Virus record (IMG/VR): IMGVR_UViG_3300046804_002051
Span: 1 to 59,716 of that record
Reading direction: 5' to 3' (one strand)
Length of the DNA stretch: 59,716 bases
DNA from: a virus
The position numbers and the translations under genes were made by a program. The first letter of the stretch is position 1; every line of letters starts with the position of its first letter. Positions 9,650-17,006 of the stretch are shown here, in pieces. The notes below the pieces were generated by a model. The model was not told where the DNA came from and searched no databases. It saw only the letters and a list, made by a program, of their open reading frames with translations.

Positions 9650-10476
9650 TTCTTTTTAATTTTATGTCTGTTATCACTAAGGTAGTGAATAATTGCCATT
9701 ACTTCATCTACTAAATAAGGTACTGCAATTGGTATAACTTCTTTTAAAACAGGATCTCCATTTTCATCTAGCTTAGTTACTGGATATCCCCAATTATCTT
9801 CTCTCTCAACTTCAAATACTATATGATGAATAATAATTCTTCCTGGTTTAAGTTTTGGGTTATGCTTAAGTATAATATACATATAAATACTCAACTGTAA
9901 AGCATAATGATAAAAGTTACAATCATCTAAATTATCTACAGGAGGTGTCATCTTATCTGATATACCTTCCCAGTTAACATAAGATTCTTTTTTGATTTCT
10001 TTGTTAGTCTTGTAGTCAATGATATTTACTTTACCATTGACTACTTCAACTAAGTCTGATTGTCCACAGATACCGGCTGATCTTAAATAGACCATATGTT
10101 CTGGATACACGCCTGGTTCTAGTTTTTGTAATGGAGCAATTTTTACTCCATCTTTTAATTCTGTAGGTTTAAATATAGGTACAGTAACACCTTCTCTTTC
10201 AATTGAAGCTAAAGAACATAAGTCAGATTCTCTTTGGTTATGGTACCATGTGCCAAGAGTTGTAGACCTATCTCCTTCATTGGTCCATATTTGTTGTATA
10301 ATAACAGGATCTATACCAAACCATTTAGAGTTTTTGTTTTTGGTTACTTTTTCTGCAGTTTTCTTTGCATCAAAAGGTTTTTTAAAATGGGAAACAAGTG
10401 TAGTTACACTTATCCAATCAATGTTACTGTCATCTAGACTTTTATAACTATGATCATTTGCATTAAATACAATCAT
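9646..10476 (-). CDS. PD-(D/E)XK nuclease, RecB/Cas4-like
   Basis: The 276-residue product shows the core of a RecB-type nuclease: GICGQSDLVEV (motif with the first Asp), IIDYKTNKEI (the D-x-K pair) and a following helix HYALQLSIYMYI carrying the Q-x3-Y motif typical of RecB-like exonucleases. An N-terminal helix with TTLGTWYHNQRES resembles the usual leading His/Glu motif. Such enzymes trim DNA ends in recombination or process packaging intermediates. Location beside TerL hints at a DNA-maturation role. A second, diverged PD-(D/E)XK protein is encoded at 47225-48211. Confidence 0.85.
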   Translation of the reverse strand: MIVFNANDHSYKSLDDSNIDWISVTTLVSHFKKPFDAKKTAEKVTKNKNSKWFGIDPVIIQQIWTNEGDRSTTLGTWYHNQRESDLCSLASIEREGVTVPIFKPTELKDGVKIAPLQKLEPGVYPEHMVYLRSAGICGQSDLVEVVNGKVNIIDYKTNKEIKKESYVNWEGISDKMTPPVDNLDDCNFYHYALQLSIYMYIILKHNPKLKPGRIIIHHIVFEVEREDNWGYPVTKLDENGDPVLKEVIPIAVPYLVDEVMAIIHYLSDNRHKIKKK

Positions 10477-10479
10477 ACT

Positions 10480-10779
10480 TTATTCTTTAAGATTACCTAA
10501 TGCATCTTCTTCCTCTACTGTAGCAATGGCATCCCATTTACCAATAGGACAATCAGATGCAAGTGATCTAGTTTTAAAACTTAGTGAACATCCACATTCA
10601 TTACAACATGGGGCCGTACCTTTTACAGCACACTTCTTTCCTTTGTGTTCACATTCATCACAGATAGAATATCTGAGTCTAGCAATTTCTTCTACAGTCT
10701 CATCTCTGATAACACTATTGGTTATCCCCTCCAGAATCTGTTTCCGGTTTTGCCAAATTAATTTGAGAGTATTTTTCAT
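10480..10779 (-). CDS. Small cysteine-rich, probably zinc-binding protein
   Basis: Ninety-nine residues with eight cysteines clustered between about residues 38 and 76: CDEC, KKCAVKG, CCNECGC and a late CPIG. The C-x2-C pairs suggest a zinc-ribbon or related knuckle. The N-terminus is a basic amphipathic helix. It overlaps the end of the HU/IHF-like gene by 65 bases, an unusually long overlap for this phage, and no in-frame ATG exists downstream that would shorten it. Function unknown; the family looks like small phage zinc-binding proteins encoded near packaging genes. Confidence 0.8.
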   Translation of the reverse strand: MKNTLKLIWQNRKQILEGITNSVIRDETVEEIARLRYSICDECEHKGKKCAVKGTAPCCNECGCSLSFKTRSLASDCPIGKWDAIATVEEEDALGNLKE

Positions 10780-11125
10780 CTTTAAATGTTTTACGTTTTA
10801 ATAATTCTTCTTCTGCTTTAGAATGAATTTGGTTTAAAAGTTCTAGTTTCTCTTCTACACTTTTTTTATTATGATAAGCACCAAAAGTTGAAGTATCGTG
10901 ATTATCTAAAACTTTTTCATAATGAGGTATTGCTTTTTTTACTTTCTGTATTTTAATTACAAAGTGACCAAGACCATCTACATTTATTCTTAAATCACTT
11001 AAGCTACTCATTTTTTTTCTTAATGTTTTATAGTAGTTTTCTATTAAACTTTCTACTAAATCTTCAGAGACATCAAACTCTTCTGTTATTTCTTTGTATA
11101 AACTATTTGCTTTCTTCGGTATCAT
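10715..11125 (-). CDS. HU/IHF-like DNA-binding protein
   Basis: The 136-residue protein begins with two helices (residues about 8-38, KEITEEFDVSEDLVESLIEN) followed by RINVDGLGHFVIKIQ. This reproduces the HU/IHF order of helix-helix then beta strand with the conserved GxGxF-type turn (G51, G53, F55). HU-family proteins bend DNA as dimers; a copy beside the packaging genes is typical of large Bacteroidota phages and could assist packaging or nucleoid remodelling. The C-terminal 60 residues are a Lys/Glu-rich tail beyond the usual 90-100 residue family length. It overlaps its neighbours by 23 and 65 bases. Confidence 0.7.
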   Translation of the reverse strand: MIPKKANSLYKEITEEFDVSEDLVESLIENYYKTLRKKMSSLSDLRINVDGLGHFVIKIQKVKKAIPHYEKVLDNHDTSTFGAYHNKKSVEEKLELLNQIHSKAEEELLKRKTFKDEKYSQINLAKPETDSGGDNQ

Positions 11126-11483
11126 GTCCTAAAAATTTATAGTCCAATAATATAGAACCTTCTGTTTGAACTTTTAAATTTGGATTAAGCATGATTAGTT
11201 TTTTATTACTTGAATCCTTAATTACAAGTCCACTTTTCTCAGCTTTATTTATACTGTTTCTAACAGTTTGTGGAGATTTGAATATCCAATCTTCTTCTGA
11301 AGATGCATCAAGACAAAAATTACTTAGCTCAATTGGTTGATTAAAACTCAATAATGTAAGACAGTCAAGATCAGATTCACTCATTGTTATACGGTTAATA
11401 TAACAATGAGTTAAAATCTGAAATTTTACAATATCCCATTTGGGCATTCTAACTTTTTTCTGTACTTGATTAACAAGTGCCAT
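11103..11483 (-). CDS. Winged-helix-like small protein
   Basis: This 126-residue protein has a helical N-terminal half and, around residues 67-102, SPQTVRNSINKAEKSG followed by LVIKDSSNKKLIML. That reads as a recognition helix followed by a two-stranded wing. A DNA-binding role is therefore likely, and with its place at the head of the packaging operon a regulator or a terminase accessory (DNA-recognition) subunit are both possible. It overlaps the next gene by 23 bases and shares one base with the upstream gene. No family name can be given with certainty. Confidence 0.8.
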   Translation of the reverse strand: MALVNQVQKKVRMPKWDIVKFQILTHCYINRITMSESDLDCLTLLSFNQPIELSNFCLDASSEEDWIFKSPQTVRNSINKAEKSGLVIKDSSNKKLIMLNPNLKVQTEGSILLDYKFLGHDTEESK

Positions 11484-11812
11484 TAACCTCTTTTTAATTT
11501 TTTACCTGTAGCAGGTGCTGATGCTTCAGGTTTTTGTACAGGTCTTGGTGGTACTACTGAATCTTGTCTAAGATCTTCTCTTTCATCTTCATCATCTAGA
11601 TCAGGACCTTGAGCAGCAGCCATCATACCAGCATAATTTAACTGCATAGTTGCTCTTTTATATCTTGCTTCTTCAATCTCAGTTAATAATTTTTCATACT
11701 TAGATTGTGCTTCAAGATATGGAAGAGATTTTTCATAAAATTGTTTCATTTCATCTCTTCTTGCATCTAATTCTTCAGGAGTTAGTTGCTCCTCATTTTG
11801 TTGGTTTTTCAT
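11483..11812 (-). CDS. Short coiled-coil protein, unknown
   Basis: A 109-residue charged protein: residues about 10-60 form an amphipathic Glu/Lys/Arg helix, followed by an acidic patch (DLDDEDEREDL) and a Pro-rich disordered end with basic residues (GKKLKRG). It is the first gene after a terminator/promoter boundary and so opens the packaging operon. This composition fits a small structural or scaffold-like protein, but nothing recognisable supports a specific role. Confidence 0.8.
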   Translation of the reverse strand: MKNQQNEEQLTPEELDARRDEMKQFYEKSLPYLEAQSKYEKLLTEIEEARYKRATMQLNYAGMMAAAQGPDLDDEDEREDLRQDSVVPPRPVQKPEASAPATGKKLKRG

Positions 11813-11835
11813 AATATTATTTATTAAAATTTAAA

Positions 11836-11843
11836 CAAATATA
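11836..11843 (-). promoter_or_regulatory. Candidate promoter (-7 box TATATTTG) for the packaging operon
   Basis: TATATTTG on the minus strand matches the Bacteroidota -7 consensus TAnnTTTG exactly and lies 23 bases before the ATG of the first gene of the packaging block. A hairpin terminator for the upstream operon lies 32 bases further upstream. No clear -33 TTTG is present at the right spacing. Confidence 0.45.
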
Positions 11844-11874
11844 CAAGAAAAGTTTAAACTAGAAATATTTAAAC

Positions 11875-11907
11875 AAAAAAAATCCAGGCATAGAAAGTAC
11901 CTGGATT
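11875..11907 (-). terminator. Intrinsic terminator ending the lysis operon
   Basis: Minus strand: AATCCAGG pairs with CCTGGATT around an 11-base loop and runs into a T tract. It lies 19 bases after the stop codon of the 52-residue ORF that follows the endolysin gene. Confidence 0.85.
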
Positions 11908-11925
11908 ATAGTAGTTAGGATGTAT

Positions 11926-12084
11926 TTATCTATTTTTAATTGTAAAATTTAAAATAGTAAGTAGGTAAAATTCTCTTGATAAATCTAATTCTAGTGAAAA
12001 TAAGTCTAAACTAGATATTCTCAATCTTATCATCAACTTATCCCACTGCTTTCTTGAACTATTCCAGTTGTTTCTTAGTTTCAT
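11926..12084 (-). CDS. Small 52-residue ORF following the endolysin gene
   Basis: The ATG at 12082-12084 comes one base after the TAG of the amidase gene, and the frame stays open for 52 codons to a stop 19 bases before the operon terminator. The product has a basic, Trp-containing N-terminus (MKLRNNWNSSRKQW) and a Leu/Ile/Phe-rich rest without a clean membrane helix. Start/stop spacing and the position inside the transcript favour a real gene; the absence of a recognisable family and the short length argue for caution. Confidence 0.45.
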   Translation of the reverse strand: MKLRNNWNSSRKQWDKLMIRLRISSLDLFSLELDLSREFYLLTILNFTIKNR

Positions 12085-12085
12085 A

Positions 12086-12964
12086 CTACAAACTTAATAA
12101 CATATCAATTAAATCTGGATGAGGATACATATCTACTTTACCTCTAATTACATTAGTATGTGTATATAATCCTGGAGTTTTATTAGCTTTATCAAGATCT
12201 AATATATCAAATCCATCGGCTCCTTTAGCTTTTACCCATTCTACTAAACCTACTCTAGGATCAATATTATATTTTTCAGCTATAAATAGTATCCAGTTTT
12301 TAAGATTAGTTAACTGTGCTTCTGAATAATTATGCCAAAATTGAAATCCACGGAAAGGTTTAGCTAACTTAATTATTTGAGCTGGATCAGCCGGAGTATT
12401 TACATAAGTCTTACCATTAACTATCTGACCCATACAACATACTTCAATAGCTACAGAATTTCTATGCATAACAGAATTACCTGTACCTGTATGCCAACCA
12501 TATCCTCCTTCTGGAAAACATTGAATTAGTTCTCCATCATATTGTTTAGATTTATTATCTACAGACTGTCCTCCTAAAATATATTCTGTAGCTACATTAC
12601 CTCTGTCATCTCTTGCCCACATATCTGCAACTTGATAAGGATTTGGTCCTCCTGCAGTATGATGTAAAAATATCCATTGCTTTTTTACAGGACCAGGAAA
12701 ATATGTTCCTACTGGCATATAATGTTTCTTTATTTCCAGTGCTCTAGATACTTCTAAATTCTCAGCATTATCTGTATTTAGAATACCCATATGTGCCCAA
12801 GTTTTTGGTCCCACTATACCATCTGCTACTAAACCATTTTTCTTTTGATATGCCTTAACTGCAGATTCTGTTTTAGGACCAAAGTCTCCATCTATAGTAA
12901 TTTTTAAAAATTCTTGCAAAGTTTTTACTGATTCTCCTTTGCTACCTTTTTTTAGTACTATCAT
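12086..12964 (-). CDS. Endolysin: N-acetylmuramoyl-L-alanine amidase with peptidoglycan-binding domain
   Basis: Residues 1-60 form a PG_binding_1 module (GSKGESVKTLQEFL, DGDFGPKTESAVKAYQ, DGIVGPKTW). From about residue 93 an Amidase_2 catalytic domain follows: IFLHHTAGG carries the first zinc His, the segment around GWHTGTGNS and VAIEVC continues the fold, and HTNVIRGKVDMYPHPDL holds the distal zinc ligand and catalytic-site residues. It cleaves the bond between N-acetylmuramic acid and L-alanine at the end of infection. There is no signal peptide, so release needs a holin; candidate membrane proteins lie immediately upstream in the operon. Confidence 0.95.
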   Translation of the reverse strand: MIVLKKGSKGESVKTLQEFLKITIDGDFGPKTESAVKAYQKKNGLVADGIVGPKTWAHMGILNTDNAENLEVSRALEIKKHYMPVGTYFPGPVKKQWIFLHHTAGGPNPYQVADMWARDDRGNVATEYILGGQSVDNKSKQYDGELIQCFPEGGYGWHTGTGNSVMHRNSVAIEVCCMGQIVNGKTYVNTPADPAQIIKLAKPFRGFQFWHNYSEAQLTNLKNWILFIAEKYNIDPRVGLVEWVKAKGADGFDILDLDKANKTPGLYTHTNVIRGKVDMYPHPDLIDMLLSL

Positions 12965-13263
12965 TTTTTATTAAATTTTTTAGTATAAAACTTTGCAAGC
13001 CATGTTCCAACTCTTTTAAGTGCTGAAGTTTTTGCATCAACAGTAACTTCAGTTCCTTCTTCTGTTTTTGTAACATGTACATCTAGTTTTTCACTGTCAA
13101 GTACAAACTCTTTTTTCTCTTCATCCTTATTGAGTTCTACATCAACTTTAGGTGTGTCAACTTTTACATTAACTTTTTTGCCTTCTTTCTTTGCTTTGAC
13201 TTTTACTTTTTTAGTCTTTACTTCTACTTCAAAGTCTTCTACTTTTTTAGTTTTCTTTGCCAT
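12961..13263 (-). CDS. Lys/Val-rich repetitive protein in the lysis cluster
   Basis: One hundred residues dominated by Lys, Val, Glu and Asp in alternating beta-prone runs (VEVKTKKVKVKAKK, VNVKVDTPKVDVEL), ending in a basic amphipathic segment (KRVGTWLAKFYTKKF). No membrane span or signal peptide. It overlaps the amidase start by four bases and the preceding hydrophobic protein by 17. Function unknown; strong charge and position suggest an accessory of lysis or an envelope-interacting protein. Confidence 0.75.
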   Translation of the reverse strand: MAKKTKKVEDFEVEVKTKKVKVKAKKEGKKVNVKVDTPKVDVELNKDEEKKEFVLDSEKLDVHVTKTEEGTEVTVDAKTSALKRVGTWLAKFYTKKFNKK

Positions 13264-13507
13264 TATTTTGTTTTTTAGTTATTACTTCGTCAAGATCCTT
13301 GTAATCTTCTACTGTTAATTGGGATAAAGTAGCTGCTACTGTTCCTGCAGTTACTAAATAACCAGCTACTGTAACTACTGCTGCTGGTAATGTTATTGGA
13401 GCTGCTATTACTACCCCTGCTGCTGCACCTACTGCAATAGCTACTTTCTGTACTTTTTTCCAGAACTTTGGAGTTGGAGTCTTCCATCTTTTCTTTAAAT
13501 TATTCAT
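13247..13507 (-). CDS. Small hydrophobic protein, holin candidate
   Basis: Eighty-six residues: a basic N-terminus (MNNLKKRWKTPTPKFWKKV), then about 45 hydrophobic Ala/Val-rich residues that can make two membrane helices broken by Pro/Gly (AIAVGAAAGVVIAAPI and PAAVVTVAGYLVTAG), then a charged C-terminus. Size, topology and location two genes before the endolysin fit a holin, which would form the inner-membrane lesion. The family cannot be named from motifs. It overlaps both neighbours by 8 and 17 bases. Confidence 0.7.
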   Translation of the reverse strand: MNNLKKRWKTPTPKFWKKVQKVAIAVGAAAGVVIAAPITLPAAVVTVAGYLVTAGTVAATLSQLTVEDYKDLDEVITKKQNNGKEN

Positions 13508-13775
13508 GTCTATTATTTATTATAAATAGTTTTACTGCATCTGATAATTCACTTACATTCTTTGCTAAGTTTTTAATCTCAAGCTGTGTAAGTTCTTGTA
13601 GTGCTTGATATTTAATTTGATTCTCTTGTTGTACTAGTTCTATTTTACCTTTTAATTTTCCTTGTTCTTCTGTGTTTTTTCTAACATCAGAGTGAATCAT
13701 TTTTAAAAAGTATCCAAATATAGCAAAAACTAAACTTGCAATAAAAATTATAAGAGTCATTATCCAACTTTCCAT
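13500..13775 (-). CDS. Membrane-anchored coiled-coil protein, lysis-associated candidate
   Basis: Ninety-one residues with one N-terminal membrane helix (residues about 4-25, MTLIIFIASLVFAIFGYFL) followed by a long coiled coil rich in Glu, Lys and Gln. The layout resembles phage spanin-like or DUF-type holin accessories. It is the first gene of the lysis unit, 26 bases downstream of a TTGTATATTATA box, and precedes the holin candidate and endolysin. The role in lysis is inferred from topology and neighbours. Confidence 0.7.
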   Translation of the reverse strand: MESWIMTLIIFIASLVFAIFGYFLKMIHSDVRKNTEEQGKLKGKIELVQQENQIKYQALQELTQLEIKNLAKNVSELSDAVKLFIINNRHE

Positions 13776-13800
13776 TTTTTTTAAAATTATAAATATATAT

Positions 13801-13812
13801 TATAATATACAA
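13801..13812 (-). promoter_or_regulatory. Candidate late promoter box of the lysis operon
   Basis: Minus strand TTGTATATTATA, identical over 12 bases to the box at 19901-19912 and at nearly the same distance (26 bases) from the first start codon. It sits in the 80-base gap between the tail gene cluster and the lysis genes. Confidence 0.5.
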
Positions 13813-13855
13813 AAAATAAATGAAACTACAATAGGATACTATGTATTTTTACGTA

Positions 13856-15271
13856 TTAAACTAAGTCTCCTTCAAGCAACCAAGAATTGGTTCCTATTTT
13901 AGTTAAAGTTACAACTCCATAAGGACTATCAATTCCATTTAAACTACTTCTTGAATTAAGTATTACTCCTGAACTTGGTATTACATAAACAACAGTTGAA
14001 CCAATATTTGTAATTTTAAAAACTGAACCAATAGCAATTGGTGATGTAAAATTTGTAGGTAGTACTATATCACCCGAAATATTTACATCTTGTACTATTA
14101 AAAAATTTCTAAGTGTTTCATTTAAAGTTAAACCTGTATCAGTTCCATTATTATAAATTTGGATTTGACCAGTAGCTTCAAAACTAAGATCAATTTGATT
14201 GCTTATTGTATTATTAATACTAGTTACAATAAGTCCGTTACCACTATTAAAATTAAGTTTAGATGTTGAACCTACAGGAATAGTATTATCTAATATATCT
14301 ATAGTAGCTGTATTTATTTGAGGGCCAAATCCTGATTGAAACTTAATATCATCAAGAGCATATCTATCAAATCCTGGAGCAAATGTATTGGCTGTAGCAC
14401 CAGTCATTAAAAATCTTACACTTGTAATTGTTGTAATCCCAAGATTTCCAAAGGCATTTGTAGGAATTGAAACTAACTGCCAGTTATTAATACTGTTCAT
14501 ACCCAATCCCCAGTTTGTTGCATTAACAGCTCCAATAAGTGTTGTATTATTATAAAGAGCTACAAGTATATTTCTAGCAGGTAGTGCTACAGGTAAATAA
14601 ACTCTAAATGTTAAAAATGTAAATGTACTTCTAGAAATACTTCCTGATGGTTTAGTATATCTTACAAACTTAAGATTATAACTATTAGGATAGGATGGAG
14701 CTGTAACTAATGTAGATTCTAAACCTTGAAAAGGTGGAAATGTAGTGCTTGTAAAAACAGCAGATAAAGAAGGTACAGCTCCTGCAGTAAATTGCTGTAG
14801 CCAATCTGGACTTGAGCCTTCTCTGTAGACAAATTCATTTGTAATGGTTGGAGTTGTTGCACCGGCACCTACTAATACATATTGAACTAGTACATAGTTT
14901 TCATCTATAGCTGGTGTAAGTGGATTTACTGCTGGGGTTCCTAAAATTACTGAAACTACTCCAGCCTCATTTACTACAATAGCATCAAATCTATTATTAC
15001 TAGGATCACCTGAAGATAAAGTTATATTTTGAGCAAGTGCTGAAAATTCTACTCCTGCAATTTGATATACAAGAGCTGATACATTAAATACCATTCCTGT
15101 TCCTGACCAAGAAGCTCCTCCAGATATTAATAAGTTGGCATTGCCAGGATTATTAATATTTGCAAGATCCAACATAGTTGCAAATGCATTAGTTGCAGAA
15201 GGATGTGATAAACTAGTGGTTGCTGCATCATATACATCACCAGGTAAATTTCTATTTATGTTAGTTGCCAT
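13856..15271 (-). CDS. Tail appendage / fibre-like protein
   Basis: The 471-residue product is rich in Thr, Ser, Asn, Gly and Ala with alternating beta pattern throughout, typical of phage baseplate or fibre proteins. The N-terminal 150 residues (GDVYDAATTSL, then SSGDPSNNRFDAIVVNEAGVVSV, and ENYVLVQYVLVGAG) resemble baseplate/fibre-attachment segments seen in Bacteroidota phages. A middle region of about 130 residues looks like a carbohydrate-binding jelly roll (LVSIPTNAFG and DDIKFQSGFG at its end). The C-terminus is another beta domain. Likely receptor or polysaccharide binding; no catalytic motif seen. Shares one base with the upstream gene. Confidence 0.7.
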   Translation of the reverse strand: MATNINRNLPGDVYDAATTSLSHPSATNAFATMLDLANINNPGNANLLISGGASWSGTGMVFNVSALVYQIAGVEFSALAQNITLSSGDPSNNRFDAIVVNEAGVVSVILGTPAVNPLTPAIDENYVLVQYVLVGAGATTPTITNEFVYREGSSPDWLQQFTAGAVPSLSAVFTSTTFPPFQGLESTLVTAPSYPNSYNLKFVRYTKPSGSISRSTFTFLTFRVYLPVALPARNILVALYNNTTLIGAVNATNWGLGMNSINNWQLVSIPTNAFGNLGITTITSVRFLMTGATANTFAPGFDRYALDDIKFQSGFGPQINTATIDILDNTIPVGSTSKLNFNSGNGLIVTSINNTISNQIDLSFEATGQIQIYNNGTDTGLTLNETLRNFLIVQDVNISGDIVLPTNFTSPIAIGSVFKITNIGSTVVYVIPSSGVILNSRSSLNGIDSPYGVVTLTKIGTNSWLLEGDLV

Positions 15272-15783
15272 TATTTTACTCTATTTATTGTTGCTATTAC
15301 AGAAGGAATTGATGGTAATGGTGCAACTGTTGTATTTCTAAGTAATTCTATAGAAGCTGCACTTGCTTGCCACATGATTTGAACATTACTTCCTGCATTC
15401 ATTTGAGTAAAGAAATTCCAAGCTGCCACCAACAAGTCACCATTATTTGCTAATGTGAGGGTTGTGTTACTATCCGGAACATCTACTCCATTTACTCTAA
15501 ACCAGATATAAATCTGAGTTGCTCCTCCACCTGCTGTTTTATGTAATTGAGCAGAGAAGGTAATATTATAAACTCCTGTTTGAGTTACTGTAATTTGAGT
15601 AGGTTTACCAAAAGTATCATTTACAACAGATACACCATTTGTTGCAACTGGATCTACACTATCAAATTGCATTGCTTTTTCAGTAGATACTCCTGTTGTT
15701 TGTGTAGTAGTATCAAAGAATGAACCAGTTGCTAACTGATTTAATACGGCTTGAGCATTATCAGTATGTATTGTTGTACTCAT
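15271..15783 (-). CDS. C1q/TNF-like jelly-roll tail protein
   Basis: One hundred and seventy residues with an all-beta pattern: TQITVTQTGVYNITFSAQL, IYIWFRVNGVDV, NNGDLLVAAWNFFTQM and SNVQIMWQAS reproduce the strand order of C1q/TNF-like trimeric jelly rolls common in phage appendages. These form trimeric knobs at fibre tips and bind host surface structures. The gene is embedded among other tail-appendage genes and separated from the upstream one by four bases. The fold is inferred from strand pattern and family resemblance. Confidence 0.6.
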   Translation of the reverse strand: MSTTIHTDNAQAVLNQLATGSFFDTTTQTTGVSTEKAMQFDSVDPVATNGVSVVNDTFGKPTQITVTQTGVYNITFSAQLHKTAGGGATQIYIWFRVNGVDVPDSNTTLTLANNGDLLVAAWNFFTQMNAGSNVQIMWQASAASIELLRNTTVAPLPSIPSVIATINRVK

Positions 15784-15787
15784 TATT

Positions 15788-16627
15788 TTATGATATCCAA
15801 GTAATTACAAAAGTAGTTCCTGAAGCATCATATGCTAAACTACCTAATGTATTATTTAGAGCACCCCCATCAAAATTAATTGTTACACCTGCAGGTAATG
15901 ATTGACCTGCTCCTACTAATCCTGCAGAAGAACCAACATTTGCAATAGAGAAACTAAATGCATTTGCTGGTGTAGATCCTATACCTACAGCTGTTATAAC
16001 ATTTGGAGTTCTAACTGCTGCTGTAAGTTTAGTATTTACTGCAGCTAAAGTAACTTCTGTTGCTGCTCCAGTAGGAAGAGATACTGTACCTGTAATGTTG
16101 TTAATATTCCATGTACCTGATTGAGATGCTGGTACAGCTGTTTGATTTGATGCAATAACTACAGGCATTGAATTTGCCATTGTAGTCTGTCCTAATGCAT
16201 TTGGTGTTCCTGCATTAATAGATACTAGGTTAGATGTATAAGATACAATCTGTGCTAAATAACTATTTGGATTAATGTATGAAATTGGAGCTACCGGAGT
16301 ACCTGGAGTATTTGATCCTGCTAAGAAATAAACAGGAGGATCAAAAGTTCCTGTAGCCGGATTCCATATTCTTACTTCTAACCAGTTAACACCTGCATTA
16401 TCTACTACTAAGAATGCTTCAAAATCAGAACCATTCTGAATAGCTGTAAGAATTTGTAACAATAAAGGTTCAACTTGATCTGTATTATTATCAATCTCTT
16501 GAAGAATATCAGCAGCCAGTTTTAGTTGATCACAAGCACATTGTTGACCATACAACATCTTTAGTTGCCAAGGGAAATTATTACCTTGTAAACCACTATT
16601 TTTTAAATTTCCTATACTATTTGACAT
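15788..16627 (-). CDS. Tail structural protein, beta-rich
   Basis: A 279-residue protein. Residues 25-65 form an N-terminal helical segment with CACDQLKLAADILQEID, which may be an attachment or trimerisation element. The remainder is beta-rich and Thr/Asn/Gly/Pro-rich (TGTFDPPVYFLAGSN, SGTWNINNITGTVSLP) and ends in a strand-rich domain. Composition and neighbours indicate a virion appendage component. No enzyme motif is visible. The family is not recognised. Confidence 0.65.
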   Translation of the reverse strand: MSNSIGNLKNSGLQGNNFPWQLKMLYGQQCACDQLKLAADILQEIDNNTDQVEPLLLQILTAIQNGSDFEAFLVVDNAGVNWLEVRIWNPATGTFDPPVYFLAGSNTPGTPVAPISYINPNSYLAQIVSYTSNLVSINAGTPNALGQTTMANSMPVVIASNQTAVPASQSGTWNINNITGTVSLPTGAATEVTLAAVNTKLTAAVRTPNVITAVGIGSTPANAFSFSIANVGSSAGLVGAGQSLPAGVTINFDGGALNNTLGSLAYDASGTTFVITWIS

Positions 16628-16631
16628 AGTC

Positions 16632-16781
16632 TTATATTTTATTTGTTTCTACATCTTTAGGAGGGAATAGTACTGCAAGTGCTTGTACAATAAATGCTGC
16701 ATCTTGTAGTGTATACACTCCTTTTTTAAATCCCTGATCTAAAGCTTGATTTAAGATTTCAATTGCTTGTTCTTTTGTCAT
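16632..16781 (-). CDS. Small 49-residue helical protein
   Basis: The ATG at 16779-16781 overlaps the stop of the preceding gene by four bases, and the 49-codon frame ends five bases before the next gene. The product is an amphipathic helix pair (TKEQAIEILNQALDQG, then LQDAAFIVQALAVLF) followed by PPKDVETNKI. It fills a 150-base gap exactly and keeps the ATGA-type overlap used throughout this operon, so it is very likely real. Function unknown. Confidence 0.7.
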   Translation of the reverse strand: MTKEQAIEILNQALDQGFKKGVYTLQDAAFIVQALAVLFPPKDVETNKI

Positions 16782-16996
16782 ACTGTGCCTAGTTCAGTTT
16801 TTTGTTTTTTAGTTAAAATGTTAGTAAACCAATCTTGTGTTAATACATATCTTACATGTTGTTGGTTAACATCTAACATTTTTGTTTCTTCTTCACTTAA
16901 TGTTTCTTTAGCTTTTAATTCATTAATTAAATTAAAACTATCATAAGTAGCTGATACCATTTTTTCTACTCTTTCTTGAGATATTTCTAGTTCCAT
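16778..16996 (-). CDS. Small helical protein, unknown
   Basis: Seventy-two residues, mainly helical and acidic, with LSEEETKMLDVNQQHVRYVL and a C-terminal TKKQKTELG. Located between the repeat-containing fibre gene and the 49-residue gene with which it overlaps by four bases. No recognisable domain; possibly a chaperone or connector for the appendage proteins. Confidence 0.75.
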   Translation of the reverse strand: MELEISQERVEKMVSATYDSFNLINELKAKETLSEEETKMLDVNQQHVRYVLTQDWFTNILTKKQKTELGTV

Positions 16997-17006
16997 GTTT
17001 TAATTA

